Of a DNA stretch of 64,000 bases, positions 33,759-42,420 are shown piece after piece. Position 1 is the first letter of the stretch, and each line of letters opens with the position of its first letter. Source of the stretch: JAJDXW01 sp965223775 (GTDB lineage Bacteria > Pseudomonadota > Gammaproteobacteria > HK1); the NCBI GenBank assembly GCA_965223775.1, contig OZ245021.1, positions 5,270,001 to 5,334,000 on the forward strand, written 5' to 3'. A model generated the notes under the pieces. That model did not search any database. It saw only the letters and a program-made list of their open reading frames with translations, and was not told the DNA's origin. The translations under genes and the position numbers were made by a program.

Positions 33759-35864
33759 TCACTTCCCGATCTCCACGTGCAGGTCGAGCTGTTCCCGGAT
33801 TCGCCGGGTGAGCTCCCAGCCCTCCTCGTGGTCGGCGACCACGTAGGGGGTCACCATGACGAGGAGCTCGGTGCGGTCCTCCTGCAGGGTGTCGGTGCGG
33901 AAGAGCCTTCCGAGGACCGGCATCCGCCCGAGGAAGGGGACCCCCTGCTCGCCCGCGCTCTGGTTGCCGGAGATGAGCCCCCCCATGACGAGGGAGCCGC
34001 CGTCCCGGAGGGTGAGGCTGGTGCTGATCCGGCGGTTGAGGATGGTGGGGGAGCCCCCGAAGCTCGTCGCCGCCCCCGGCCGCGCCTCGCTCAACTGCTG
34101 GGAGATCTGGAGGTCGACGAGCCCGTTCGCCTGGACGAGGGGCTTGATCTCGAGCTGCACCCCGGTCTTGCGGTAGGAGACGTCCTGGAGGACAGTGGTC
34201 GTCCCGTCGACCTCGCGATCGTCGTCCGTGTACTGGGTGATGACAGGGATCTCGTTCCCGACGTCGATGCTCGCGGTCTCCCCGCTCTTGACGAGGAGAC
34301 GAGGCCGGGAGCGGATGACCACCCGGTCGTCCTTGTAGAAGAGGTTCAAGGCGGCGCGGGTCTCGCCGCCGCTGTCGAGGGTGAAGGAAAGGCCGCCGCC
34401 GCTCCGGCCGATTCCGCCGAGGGTCCCGGCGGTGATCCCGCGGCTTCCGATGCCGCCCTTCAGGAGAAACTCGAACCCGGTCTTCTCCTCGTCGGTGAGG
34501 CTGACCTCGGCGACCAGGACCTCGATGAGCACGGAGGGGACGGACCGGTCGAGCTTCTCGATGACGCTCCGGACCTCCGCCCACTCGCTTCCTGAGCCGC
34601 GGAAGAGGACGAGGTTCCGGCGCGGGTCGACGACGATCCGGGTCCCGGCGGCGGCCGGCGCCGGGGCCGGTGATGCCCCGGGACTCTCGCCTCCCTCGCC
34701 ACCGCCCGTTCTCGCCCCGGCGGACTCGGGGGGCGCGCGCGCGTCCACCCGGACCCCGAGCATCCGCTCGAGGGTCTCGGTCAGCTCCTCGGCCTGGGTG
34801 TTCCGGACCTCGTAGGTGAAGACCGCCTCGTCGATCGACTCCTTCTGCCGGGTGTCGAGGACCTGCGCCCACTCCTCGACGTGCTCGATCGTCTCCCGGT
34901 CGGAGGCGAAGGCGACTACCTTGTTCACTCCCGCGAGGGGGAGGAGGATCACGCTGGCCGCCCCCCCGACGCCGAGGCTCGACTGGTATCCCTCCGCCTG
35001 GAGGACCGAGTTGAGGGCGCCGGCAAGGTCCGCCGCCGCCATGAAGACGGGCTCGATGATGATCCCGTGCCGCCCCCGGAGGAGGGGCTGGTCGAGCACC
35101 TCGATCATCGCGATCGCCCGGGCGAGCATGTCCGCGCTGCCCTTGAGGAGGAGGGCGTTGCGATGGGGGTCCTCGAGGACCTTGAGGTCCTTGCGGTCGA
35201 ACGCTTCCAGGAGCCAGCCCCGCACCTGCGGCCCCCGGACGACCGCGAGGGGCACGAGCTGGAAGATGGTGCGATGGGTGAGGGGGACCTCGGGGAGGGC
35301 GCGGCCGCTCACGAGGAGGGGCACGTCGCGCGACGCCGCCTCCTGGCTCGCGGAGAAGGTGAGGATGCCGTCCTCCGCCTCCTGGACATCCACCCCGTAC
35401 TCGCGGAGCACCCGGCGGGCGGTCGAGAAGAGCTGGCGGGGGGGGAGCGGCTCGGTGAGCTTGAGGGTGACGAGGTCGGCCTTCTCCCGCAGGCCGGGGG
35501 AGATGACGAAGGACATGCCGAGCTCGTCGCCAAAGACGGCGTTGATGAACGGAATGAGGGGCACGTCGTGGAAGCTGACCCGGATGGGGTCCCCGGTGAG
35601 GTCCTGGCCGAGGCGGTCCACGATCCCCTCGGCCACCGTCCGCTGGATGACGACGCCGGGGGCGCGGGTGGTGCGGGGCCCGGAGCGCGGCTCCTCGGCG
35701 GGCGCCGCGGGGGCGTCGGCTTTCTCGGCCGAGGCGGCCTCGGCCGGCGCCCGGGCGGGCCGGATGGGTTCGGGAAACGGGTCGATCTCGAGCATCGAGC
35801 ACGCGCCCGCGAGCCAGGGCACGAGGAGGAGCGCCGCGAGCCGAAGGAGACGGGGGGCGGTCAT
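33759..35864 (-). CDS. gspD: type II secretion outer-membrane secretin GspD/XpsD
   Basis: Forms the outer-membrane channel of the type II secretion system. The 701-residue protein begins with a lipoprotein-type signal (VPWLAGACS, lipobox Cys near 22) and a Pro/Ala-rich linker. The N-domains follow (VPLIPFINAVFGDELGMSFV, then HRNALLLKGS and RRNLVLFRGS, typical N1-N3 folds). The secretin core contains VPSVLIEVLVAEVSLTDEEK, the gate region RPRLLVKSGETASIDVGNEI, and VPFLGRMPVLGRLF with the usual VTPYVV ending. It is last in the operon, as in the Xanthomonas xps cluster, and overlaps the upstream xpsN/gspC-type gene by 4 bp (ATGA). An acylated N-terminus may allow self-targeting or piloting. Confidence 0.94.
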   Translation of the reverse strand: MTAPRLLRLAALLLVPWLAGACSMLEIDPFPEPIRPARAPAEAASAEKADAPAAPAEEPRSGPRTTRAPGVVIQRTVAEGIVDRLGQDLTGDPIRVSFHDVPLIPFINAVFGDELGMSFVISPGLREKADLVTLKLTEPLPPRQLFSTARRVLREYGVDVQEAEDGILTFSASQEAASRDVPLLVSGRALPEVPLTHRTIFQLVPLAVVRGPQVRGWLLEAFDRKDLKVLEDPHRNALLLKGSADMLARAIAMIEVLDQPLLRGRHGIIIEPVFMAAADLAGALNSVLQAEGYQSSLGVGGAASVILLPLAGVNKVVAFASDRETIEHVEEWAQVLDTRQKESIDEAVFTYEVRNTQAEELTETLERMLGVRVDARAPPESAGARTGGGEGGESPGASPAPAPAAAGTRIVVDPRRNLVLFRGSGSEWAEVRSVIEKLDRSVPSVLIEVLVAEVSLTDEEKTGFEFLLKGGIGSRGITAGTLGGIGRSGGGLSFTLDSGGETRAALNLFYKDDRVVIRSRPRLLVKSGETASIDVGNEIPVITQYTDDDREVDGTTTVLQDVSYRKTGVQLEIKPLVQANGLVDLQISQQLSEARPGAATSFGGSPTILNRRISTSLTLRDGGSLVMGGLISGNQSAGEQGVPFLGRMPVLGRLFRTDTLQEDRTELLVMVTPYVVADHEEGWELTRRIREQLDLHVEIGK

Positions 35865-36415
35865 TGCGACCCTCCGGCTTCGTCCGCGAGGATGGTGCCC
35901 GGGACGGAGCCGTCAGCTTCTGCGGGCAGGCCCCCGTCGCGGGGGGCGCCTGGTACGGGCGGGAACAACGTGAGCACCTCCTCGGGCATGTCCTCGCCCT
36001 TGAGGACGAGCTGGTTGTCGGTCACGGACACGAGGATCCGGCCGTCCGGCAGGGTCTCGCCGGGCGCGACGCGGGTGATGCCCCCTGCCGGCGACTCGAG
36101 CAGCACCGCGCTCTCGTCCCCGGTGACGATGAGGCCGACGAAGCCCATGCTCGCGAGGACCGGGTTGAGGGAAGGCTCGTCGGGCGGGGGCGGCGCCTCC
36201 CTGGCCTTCTCCTCGACGAAGCCCCCCCAGCGCCGGCTCTCGAGGAACGCGCCGAGGTTCTCGGGCTCGGGCTCGGACACCGCCGCGGGGAGGATGTCGC
36301 CCGGGTCGGCCACACCCATCGGGTCGGGAGGACGGACGGGCATCGCGAGGGCGGCGGCGACGGCGGCGCCGCCCGCGAGCAGCGCCCCGGCCGCGCGGCG
36401 CCATGCCGCCATCAC
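35861..36415 (-). CDS. GspC-equivalent (XpsN-like) type II secretion protein
   Basis: A 184-residue inner-membrane protein linking the secretin to the inner-membrane platform. The N-terminus has one membrane anchor (AGALLAGGAAVAAALAM). The periplasmic part contains FVGLIVTGDESAVLLESPAG and RVAPGETLPDGRILVSVTDN, which resembles the homology region of GspC/PulC and XpsN. There is no PDZ domain; the protein ends after an acidic tail. Its place directly before gspD and coupling to it by ATGA match the xps gene order, where XpsN takes the GspC role. It is separated from gspM by the higBA module. Confidence 0.72.
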   Translation of the reverse strand: MMAAWRRAAGALLAGGAAVAAALAMPVRPPDPMGVADPGDILPAAVSEPEPENLGAFLESRRWGGFVEEKAREAPPPPDEPSLNPVLASMGFVGLIVTGDESAVLLESPAGGITRVAPGETLPDGRILVSVTDNQLVLKGEDMPEEVLTLFPPVPGAPRDGGLPAEADGSVPGTILADEAGGSQ

Positions 36416-36637
36416 GCCGCCCCCGGGTCCAGGGACCGGGTGAGGGGGCGCCCCGACACGGGCTCGTTCAGCATCGCGACCTCCGGGTTGGTCTCCCTAA
36501 TATACAGAGCGGCCCCGCGCTTGTCCGGCCGCCCCGGCCCGTCAGGCTGGGAATCGCGCGGAAGGGGGCCGCGAGCCGGCTACCGGTCACGCGGGCGGGA
36601 AGCCCGCGACCCCGGGGAAACCCTTGGTCCGGACCTG

Positions 36638-36656
36638 AGCTTTGTACGTAATCAGG
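36638..36656. repeat. solitary IS1595-type terminal repeat
   Basis: The reverse complement reads CCTGATTACGTACAAAGCT, one mismatch from the ends at 22815 and 25708-26763. The element body would lie toward lower coordinates, but no transposase or second end is seen there. It is a single end left by an insertion and deletion next to the higBA module inside the secretion operon. Confidence 0.7.
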
Positions 36657-36680
36657 AATAATTTTCGTCGCGCGAGCCAT

Positions 36681-36986
36681 TCATGCCGGCTGATACCGCC
36701 GAACGTCGACCTCGTCAGCGCGCGCCCGCATCTGCGTCGCGTCGTGCCATGCCTGCATCCGCAGCAGCAGGTCCATGTTTACGCCGAAGGCTTTCTCCAC
36801 CCGCATCGCCATTTCGGGCGACAGCGAGGCATTGCCGTTCACCAGATCCGAGAGCGTCGCACGGCGCACGCCGAGAATCCGCGCGGCCGCCGCAACGTTC
36901 AACCCGAACTCCTCGAGCACTTCGATCCGGATGAAGGCTCCGGGGTGCGAGGGGGTCATTCCGATCTTGATTCCGCCGCTGGTCAT
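36681..36986 (-). CDS. higA: HigA-family antitoxin
   Basis: A 101-residue XRE-type HTH antitoxin: HPGAFIRIEVLEEFGLNVAA, then AARILGVRRATLSDLVNGNASLSPEMAMRVEKAF, the VapI/HigA signature. It binds the HigB toxin and represses the operon. The ATG at 36986 overlaps the toxin stop as TGATG, so the pair is coupled in the usual toxin-first HigBA order. A longer frame to 37115 overlaps the toxin and is rejected. The module sits between gspM and the gspC-type gene, an odd place, presumably by insertion. The antitoxin is intact while the toxin is frameshifted. Confidence 0.9.
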   Translation of the reverse strand: MTSGGIKIGMTPSHPGAFIRIEVLEEFGLNVAAAARILGVRRATLSDLVNGNASLSPEMAMRVEKAFGVNMDLLLRMQAWHDATQMRARADEVDVRRYQPA

Positions 36987-37275
36987 CAGTGGTAGTCCTC
37001 CAGGTTCACGCGCTCGATCCCGCCGTCCCGTTCCTCGAAGGTGATCCGCCAATTGCCCGACACCGAAACGCTCCATTCGTTGCAACGCTCGCCGGACAGC
37101 CGGTGGACCCGCCATCCGGGCGCCGCCTCCCGGACAAAGCCCCCATGTTCTCGGCCAGGGCCAGCGCCGTCATGATGCCGCGCACCCGCTCCACGAGGTC
37201 CTGTTTCAGCAGCCGAGGCGAGTCGTTCTCGACAAGCTGACGCAGGCCCCGGTGGCGAAAGGAGCGGACGAACAT
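36986..37275 (-). pseudogene. higB: HigB toxin with a one-base frameshift
   Basis: HigB is a ribosome-dependent mRNA interferase of the RelE superfamily. One frame gives MFVRSFRHRGLRQLVEND through LALAENMG; the rest, GFVREAAPGWRVHRLSGE to NWRITFEERDGGIERVNLED and YH, is in the next frame. The switch falls in a run of five G (complement of 37140-37144); one extra G would restore a 95-residue toxin that matches HigB over its full length. This is either a true inactivation or a homopolymer error. No ribosome site precedes the ATG, which may be read from a leaderless transcript. Confidence 0.8.
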
Positions 37276-37288
37276 GGTGCGTATGTGT

Positions 37289-37301
37289 ACGGCAATACCG
37301 T
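37289..37301. promoter_or_regulatory. candidate HigA operator
   Basis: Inverted repeat ACGG-CAATA-CCGT 14 bp upstream of the higB start. On the minus strand it lies between TTGAAT and TACACA (17-bp spacing), a plausible promoter. The location fits autorepression by HigA. Confidence 0.4.
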
Positions 37302-37407
37302 GCGTAATTCAAGCGACTTCGGCGGCCAACAGCAATTCTCGTCTTGCCTGTGTTCTGGTGTCGATCGGAGTTCGTGAGGTTGTTGGTGCCGGGTTGCGGG
37401 GCCGGGC

Positions 37408-37998
37408 TCAGCCCTCCTCCGCCTTCACGCCCACGAAGTAGGCGGAGAGGATCAGCAGCATGCGCGAATCGCGCCGCCTTCCCCGGACGAGCTCGAGGCG
37501 GTCGACGACGAGGCGCTTCGGATGGGTCGCGAGGGCGTGGAGGAGCTTGAGCTCGACCCCCGGCCGGTAGGCGGCGTCGAGCCGGGTCTGAACGCGCCAC
37601 ACCTCGGGGAGGTCCGGGTGCGGCTCGCTCGTCCCGGCGCGAAGGCGGGGCTTGCGAAGGCGGAGGTCCTCGGCGATCGCGGTGAGGGCGGCCTGGAGCT
37701 TCGCCTGCGCAAGCCCCTCGGTCTCCGCCGGCCAGAACTCGGAGCGGATCTTCCGGTGGGTCTCGCGCTCGGACTCGAGGCGCTCGGGCCAGTCCCGGCG
37801 GCGGAGGAGGGCCTCGGCCTTGGCGAGGCGTTCGGACTCGGCGGCGTAGTCGCGCCGGGCCTCGGCGAGCCGGTCGGACTGGACGAGGATGCACCAGACG
37901 AGGAGGGTCGCGAGGATGAGCCAGACGCCCCAGCGCAGCCGCGCGCTGCCCGCGAACTCGGCCGCGGCCGGCCCGAGCGCTCGGCGAAGCGCCTTCAC
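37408..37998 (-). CDS. gspM: type II secretion protein GspM-like
   Basis: A 196-residue bitopic inner-membrane protein that partners GspL. Short cytoplasmic N-terminus (VKALRRALGPAAAEF), one transmembrane helix (WGVWLILATLLVWCILV, residues ~25-41), then a periplasmic coiled coil (DRLAEARRDYAAESERLAKA) and a ferredoxin-like domain ending LILSAYFVGVKAEEG. Sequence identity within GspM is always low; the call rests on topology, size and position after gspL. The GTG start at 37998 overlaps the gspL stop (GTGA). It is the last gene before the higBA interruption. Confidence 0.82.
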   Translation of the reverse strand: MKALRRALGPAAAEFAGSARLRWGVWLILATLLVWCILVQSDRLAEARRDYAAESERLAKAEALLRRRDWPERLESERETHRKIRSEFWPAETEGLAQAKLQAALTAIAEDLRLRKPRLRAGTSEPHPDLPEVWRVQTRLDAAYRPGVELKLLHALATHPKRLVVDRLELVRGRRRDSRMLLILSAYFVGVKAEEG

Positions 37999-39089
37999 CC
38001 CCGGATCCTCAGGGTGATCTCGAGCCGGTCGTCGCCGCGGGCGGGCGCGGCCTTGACCTCGCCGAAGAGCGGCTCCGCCTCGAGGGCGCGGACGTAGGCG
38101 ATTGGGTCCAGCGCGGGGTCGGTCACGATGAGGCGGAGCTCGCCCCGCTGGTAGCGCCACTCCCGGAACTCGGCCTCCGCGTTGGGGAGGGCCCGGTCGA
38201 CGAGGCTCATGAGCAGGGCCTGGCTCGGTCCCTCGTGCAGCGCCCGGAGGGCGAGGTTCGCCCGGCGCTGGTCCACGAACGCGTTCCGCGCTTCGAGCAG
38301 GGGGCCGAGCTCGTCCTGAAGCCGGGTGAGCTCCGCCGCCGCCGCGTCCTCGAGGTGGCGGATCTTCCAGAACCTCGCCTCCTGCCAGACCACGGCGAGG
38401 GAGAGGGCGAGGAGCCCGGCCGCGACCAGGGTCCGCTCGTTGGCTTCGAGCCACTCGCCGACGGTGCGCGAGACGCGCCACGGCTCGGGCGCGAGTCCGG
38501 CGCCCGACGTCCGCGGCGGGATCGCGGACGCCGCCGCGGGCGGGGCGCTCTCCTGGCGGTCGAGGAACCAGCCGAGCTCGCGCTCGTCCGGGGGCTCGAG
38601 AAACCAGAAGGCGTCCGCGAGCACGCCCCCTCGCCAGAGCTGAAGCTCGCAGCCCTCGCGGCAGGCCTGGAGGTGCACTCCGTCCTCCTTCCGCGGATAG
38701 AACATCGTCTCCGGGAGGACGCGGTCCGTGGCGCGCCGGCGCGCCCGCGCGGGCCGCGGGTCGGGCGCCCCGCGGGGGCCGACCTCGTCCTCGTCCCAGA
38801 ACCACACCATCGCGGCGCCGCCGGACCACACCGAGTGGTGGCCGGTGCGCTCGAAGGGGCTCCAGACCGGGAGCTTGAGCTCGAGGGCGGCGCGGCGCTT
38901 GCCGCGGGGAACGCCCGAAAGGTCCTCGCAGCGGTACATGCACAGGGCGCGCCCGACGATCCAGTGCGGGTGGGCGGACCTCGCCGGCAGCCGGGCCGCG
39001 CCCTCCCGGGTCTGGATGACGTTCGGCCTACCGGAGAAGGTCCGTCGCAGCTTCGAGAGGAGGCTCACGGGGCGTTCTCGAACCCTCAT
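37995..39089 (-). CDS. gspL: type II secretion protein GspL-like
   Basis: A 364-residue inner-membrane platform protein recruiting the GspE ATPase. The first ~210 residues are the cytoplasmic actin-like domain (ALELKLPVWSPFERTG, VWFWDEDEV), followed by one transmembrane helix (TLVAAGLLALSLAVVW, ~225-240) and a periplasmic ferredoxin-like domain ending LEITLRIRG. The ATG at 39089 overlaps the end of gspK by 62 bp; a GTG at 39068 would shorten this. GspL sequences vary widely, so topology and position between gspK and gspM carry the call. Confidence 0.82.
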   Translation of the reverse strand: MRVRERPVSLLSKLRRTFSGRPNVIQTREGAARLPARSAHPHWIVGRALCMYRCEDLSGVPRGKRRAALELKLPVWSPFERTGHHSVWSGGAAMVWFWDEDEVGPRGAPDPRPARARRRATDRVLPETMFYPRKEDGVHLQACREGCELQLWRGGVLADAFWFLEPPDERELGWFLDRQESAPPAAASAIPPRTSGAGLAPEPWRVSRTVGEWLEANERTLVAAGLLALSLAVVWQEARFWKIRHLEDAAAAELTRLQDELGPLLEARNAFVDQRRANLALRALHEGPSQALLMSLVDRALPNAEAEFREWRYQRGELRLIVTDPALDPIAYVRALEAEPLFGEVKAAPARGDDRLEITLRIRG

Positions 39090-40080
39090 GGGTGGAAACG
39101 GGCTCGGAGTACCGATAGTCCCTCCGCCAGGGCTCCGAGGTGCCGAGAGGAGTCAGCGCGATGCCGGTGAGGATGCGGGAACCGTCGCCCTCGTGCCAGA
39201 CCGAGACCCGGAGGAAGCGCGACGGGAGGGTGCGGACCTCCATCTCGTCGATGTCGAGGTGCCGCCCGCTCAGGAGGGCGACCTGGCTCAGCCGCACGAT
39301 CGGGGTCTTCTCGCGCTCCTCGACCAGCCGCCGCACTCCCCGCACGTCCAGGCCGAGCAGCACGGCGAGGACCTCGGGTCGCATCGTGTTGAAATTGTAA
39401 CTGTAGACCGGGCGCATGGTGAGCAGGGGCATGAGGTCCCGCCACGCGTCGGGGGAGATTGCCGCGTCGAGCCCGAGGACGTTCATGAGCTCGAAGGGGC
39501 TCGACATGATCCAGTTGAGGGGAGGCGGCCGTCCCCGCTCCTCGTAGTCGTAGCGCTCCGCCCCGTTGAGGCTGAGGGTGTCGTCCGAGTCGATGTAGTC
39601 CTCGACCCGGGCCACGATCCCCTCGATCTCGGACCGGGCGAGACCGAGGTGCGCGAGGAGGGCCTGGAAGTGGGTGGAGCGCGGAGCGTTGACCGAGACG
39701 AGCCCCCCTTCGTCCTGGATGGAGAAGCGGGCCCCGCCGACGCCCGCGTACACCGCGCCCGTCGCCGCGATCTCGCCGTCGCCGTGGGGGGGCAGGAACT
39801 CCTCGTCCGAAAGCAAGTTGGAGAACCGCTGCTCGGCCTCGAGGATCAGGCCGCGGTGGTTCATGCGGCCGGTCGCGAGGAGGTAGGTGACGGTCGCCTC
39901 GGTGCTGCGTCGATCGAGCTCCGCCTGGAGCGCGCGCTTCGCGTCGATGGCGTCGCGCACGTCGGCGGCCACCACCCCGTCGATGTAGGCGGCGAGGACC
40001 GCGAGGGCGGCGAGCGCCCAGAGGGTCGCGACGAGGACGAAGCCCCGCTGGTCGCGGCGGCGGCGGGGGGCGGCGCTCAA
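39028..40080 (-). CDS. gspK: type II secretion minor pseudopilin GspK
   Basis: A 350-residue minor pseudopilin at the tip of the pseudopilus. The leader ends RDQRG with cleavage before FVLVATLWALAALAVLAAYI; position +5 is Ala rather than Glu, as usual for GspK. The SAM-like alpha domain characteristic of GspK follows (FSIQDEGGLVSVNAPRS, VEDYIDSDD, YNFNTMRPEVLAVLLGL). The start is a TTG at 40080 whose last two bases join the gspJ stop (TTGA), with GGGAGG 4 nt upstream. The same stop/start arrangement is used at gspI/gspJ. A longer ATG frame runs through gspJ and is rejected. Confidence 0.88.
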   Translation of the reverse strand: MSAAPRRRRDQRGFVLVATLWALAALAVLAAYIDGVVAADVRDAIDAKRALQAELDRRSTEATVTYLLATGRMNHRGLILEAEQRFSNLLSDEEFLPPHGDGEIAATGAVYAGVGGARFSIQDEGGLVSVNAPRSTHFQALLAHLGLARSEIEGIVARVEDYIDSDDTLSLNGAERYDYEERGRPPPLNWIMSSPFELMNVLGLDAAISPDAWRDLMPLLTMRPVYSYNFNTMRPEVLAVLLGLDVRGVRRLVEEREKTPIVRLSQVALLSGRHLDIDEMEVRTLPSRFLRVSVWHEGDGSRILTGIALTPLGTSEPWRRDYRYSEPVSTHEGSRTPREPPLEAATDLLR

Positions 40081-40712
40081 AAATCCTCCCGGTAGTTGGG
40101 GACCGCCTCGGGGTAGAGGGCGAGGCGGGCGAACCACAGGGTCCGTCCGTCGCCCGACACGAGGCGCACCATGCGGGGGATGCGCTCGCGGGCCTTCTCC
40201 TCTGCCGACCAGGTCGCCAGCCACTCGCGGGTCGCGTCCGCGTACTCGAAGGCGAGGCGTTCTTCGTCTGCGGCCGCGAGCACGGTCCACGACGCCCCGC
40301 CCGCCTCGGTGTAGACGACGGAGTCCGCGCCGCGGGCGCCGGCGTTCGTGGCGCCGGCGTCGGCGTCGCCAATCGACCAGCGGACCCGGACCGGGAGGCC
40401 GGACTGCGCCGCGAGCGGCTGCAGGGTGACGCCCTCGAAGGAGGAGGCGTCGCCGGCAAAGCGCCGCGCCTCGAGGCGGGACGGGACCATGCCCTGCACG
40501 GTGGTGACGAACCAGTGCTGGCGGAGCGCCGCGAGGGACGCATCGCGGTGCACCCGCGTCACCGTCGCGTACTGGCCGAGAAAGAACCCCGCGCCCTGGA
40601 TGAGGAGGGTCCCGAGGAGCGATACGAGGACGAGGACCACCAGCATCTCGACCAGGGTGAGGCCGAGCTGGGCCGCGGGCGGCGGAAGCGTCTTCGCGCG
40701 GGGGCGGCTCAA
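40077..40712 (-). CDS. gspJ: type II secretion minor pseudopilin GspJ
   Basis: A 211-residue minor pseudopilin. The prepilin signal is PPAAQLG followed by LTLVEMLVVLVLVSLLGTLL, with Glu at +5 of the mature protein. The globular part (FVTTVQGMVPSRLEARRFAG, LRLVSGDGRTLWF) has the beta-rich character of GspJ. The start is TTG at 40712, overlapping the gspI stop as TTGA, with GGAG at 8-nt spacing. The longer ATG frame into gspI is rejected. It forms the tip complex with GspI and GspK. Confidence 0.85.
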   Translation of the reverse strand: MSRPRAKTLPPPAAQLGLTLVEMLVVLVLVSLLGTLLIQGAGFFLGQYATVTRVHRDASLAALRQHWFVTTVQGMVPSRLEARRFAGDASSFEGVTLQPLAAQSGLPVRVRWSIGDADAGATNAGARGADSVVYTEAGGASWTVLAAADEERLAFEYADATREWLATWSAEEKARERIPRMVRLVSGDGRTLWFARLALYPEAVPNYREDF

Positions 40713-41158
40713 ATGTCCGGCTCCCGGACCTTCTTGTACCCCGGGACCCGCATCCGCCAGGCGCCGAGGGAGCGGTCCCCGTCGCTCATCGCGAACTCGA
40801 CCTCGTAGAGCCCCACCTCGTAGTAGCCGCGGCCCCCGGTCAGGGTCTGGCTGTCGCGCGGGGGCTGAACGAGCCTTGCCGACCACACGACCTCCATTCC
40901 GTCGATCTCGACCTTTCCCGAATCCTGCTCGCGCGGGTTGATGGACGACAGGTACTCGATGGCGTGGCGGGCGGCGGGCATCTGGCGCGAGACGTCGTGG
41001 ACGCGGACGAGGGCCATGAGGTTGGTGTTGAAGAGCGCGTAGAGGGCCATCGCGCCGCCGGTGAAGATGACGAGCGCGACGACCGTCTCGAGCAGGGTGA
41101 ACCCGGCGGAGCGGCCGGCGGAACGGCCGGCGGGGCGCGGGACATTCGGCCTATGCAT
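40709..41158 (-). CDS. gspI: type II secretion minor pseudopilin GspI
   Basis: A 149-residue minor pseudopilin. Leader MHRPNVPRPAGRSAGRSAG, then FTLLETVVALVIFTGGAMAL, the canonical prepilin-peptidase site with Glu+5. A short beta-rich globular domain ends WRMRVPGYKKVREPDI. The ATG at 41158 overlaps the gspH stop by 8 bp. Its stop overlaps the TTG start of gspJ, so H-I-J-K are translationally coupled. It nucleates the pseudopilus tip with GspJ and GspK. Confidence 0.87.
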   Translation of the reverse strand: MHRPNVPRPAGRSAGRSAGFTLLETVVALVIFTGGAMALYALFNTNLMALVRVHDVSRQMPAARHAIEYLSSINPREQDSGKVEIDGMEVVWSARLVQPPRDSQTLTGGRGYYEVGLYEVEFAMSDGDRSLGAWRMRVPGYKKVREPDI

Positions 41159-41906
41159 CGGCGTCGACCCGGCAGAACGGCGGCTCGAGGCGGATCCGGA
41201 CGTCCACCTCGCCCCGGTGTCGCAGGGTGAGCTCGGCGCCGAGGCAGACCCCGTTCGCCCGCACGACGAGGGGTTCGTCGAACGAGATCTCCCAGCCTTC
41301 CGGGAGGTCGATGCGGTGCGGGGCATGGTCCCGGCGGGCGGCCGGCGGGAGCGGGCCGGCGTCGCCGGGGCGGGCCCGCGCCTCCCGCGGCGCGGCGGCG
41401 GTCGCGGAGGGCTCGCCGCCGCCGGAGGCGACGACCACGAAGGTCCGCCCGCCGTGCATGGCGCGGCGGCCGAGGCCGGTGAACTGGTCGAGGATGTAGG
41501 CGCGCTCGGTCGACCGGACGACGCCCGCGTAGAGCCGTTCGAGGTTCGGGACGGCGAGGGCGGCGACGAGAGCGAGGAGGAGGAGCACCACCACCAGCTC
41601 GAGCAGGGTGAACCCCGACTCGGAACCGGGAGTGGCGGGGCGGAGGCGGAGGCGAAGGCGGAGGCGGAGGAAGCGGCCGAGGCGAGCGGCACGCGGCAAG
41701 CGGAAACGGAAGCGGCCGAGGCGAGCGGCACGCGGCAAGCGGAAACGCCAGCGGTCGCGGCAGCTCCCACGGCGCGGTTCGGGACCGCGCCCAAGGCACG
41801 GCCCGGAGCGGGACGCGCGGCTCGTGGGCGGCGGGCGAGGGGGCCTCGCCCCGGCGCTAAGGAGGGCGACGAAAATTGAGTTTCCAGGTGACGGCGGTCT
41901 CCGCAT
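41151..41906 (-). CDS. gspH: type II secretion minor pseudopilin GspH, start uncertain
   Basis: Minor pseudopilin with signal SESG before FTLLELVVVLLLLALVAALA and a globular domain with GLGRRAMHGGRTFVVVASG, then a C-terminal beta region. The upstream sequence is unusual: instead of a 5-20 residue leader, the frame runs ~95 residues back through Arg/Pro-rich low complexity, including two copies of RLPRAARLGRF from a 39-bp DNA repeat. The ATG at 41906 is annotated because GGAG lies ~9 nt upstream; a TTG at 41699 would give a more normal 28-residue leader. The core domain is certain, the N-terminus is not. Confidence 0.75.
   Translation of the reverse strand: MRRPPSPGNSIFVALLSAGARPPRPPPTSRASRSGPCLGRGPEPRRGSCRDRWRFRLPRAARLGRFRFRLPRAARLGRFLRLRLRLRLRPATPGSESGFTLLELVVVLLLLALVAALAVPNLERLYAGVVRSTERAYILDQFTGLGRRAMHGGRTFVVVASGGGEPSATAAAPREARARPGDAGPLPPAARRDHAPHRIDLPEGWEISFDEPLVVRANGVCLGAELTLRHRGEVDVRIRLEPPFCRVDADA
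41671..41748. repeat. 39-bp direct repeat, two copies, in gspH leader
   Basis: Two adjacent 39-bp copies beginning AAGCGGCCGAGGCGAGCGGC at 41671 and 41710, differing only in the final base. In the gspH frame they add 13 residues each. Confidence 0.9.
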
Positions 41907-41982
41907 CGAAGCGAGCTCCACGGTAACCGGAACTGTGAACTGCACCCGCGATGGAGTTGGAAACTTTAATTCGATCAGTCTC

Positions 41983-42420
41983 CTAACGGTCGCCCGGCAG
42001 GTAGCCGACGTCGGCATCAACGCCTTCGCCGCCTTCCTTCGAGTCGGCGCCGAGGGAATAGAGCGCGAAGCCCTGGAGGTTGTCGGCCGGATGCTGGTAC
42101 CGGTAGGGGTTCCGCCAGGGGTCCGCCGGCAACTGGTCCTCGAGATAGGGCCCGTGCCAGAAGGAGGCGACCTCCTGCGGGGCGCGCATGAGGGCGGCGA
42201 GCCCCTCGTCGCTCGACGGGTAGCGGCCGATGTCGAGGCGATACGCCTGGAGGGCGCCGCGAAACATCTTGATCTGGGTCTCGGCGACCTGAACCTTCGA
42301 GGTGTCCACCCGGCCGAAGAGCCGCGGGCCGACGAGCCCGACGAGGAGCCCGAGGATGACGAGCACGACGAGGAGCTCGATGAGGGTGAAGCCGGCATTG
42401 CGGGCGGCGATCGCCGCCAC
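41983..42420 (-). CDS. gspG: type II secretion major pseudopilin GspG
   Basis: The main pseudopilus subunit. From the GTG at 42420 the protein is 145 residues, the normal GspG length, with a 10-residue leader (VAAIAARNAG) cleaved before FTLIELLVVLVILGLLVGLV, then YRLDIGRYPSSDEGLAALM and the Ca-site region GPYLEDQLPADPWRNPYRY that identifies GspG. The frame is open to 42555, where a GTG would overlap gspF; that extension is Ala-rich low complexity and less likely. It is followed by gspH on the same strand. Confidence 0.92.
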   Translation of the reverse strand: MAAIAARNAGFTLIELLVVLVILGLLVGLVGPRLFGRVDTSKVQVAETQIKMFRGALQAYRLDIGRYPSSDEGLAALMRAPQEVASFWHGPYLEDQLPADPWRNPYRYQHPADNLQGFALYSLGADSKEGGEGVDADVGYLPGDR

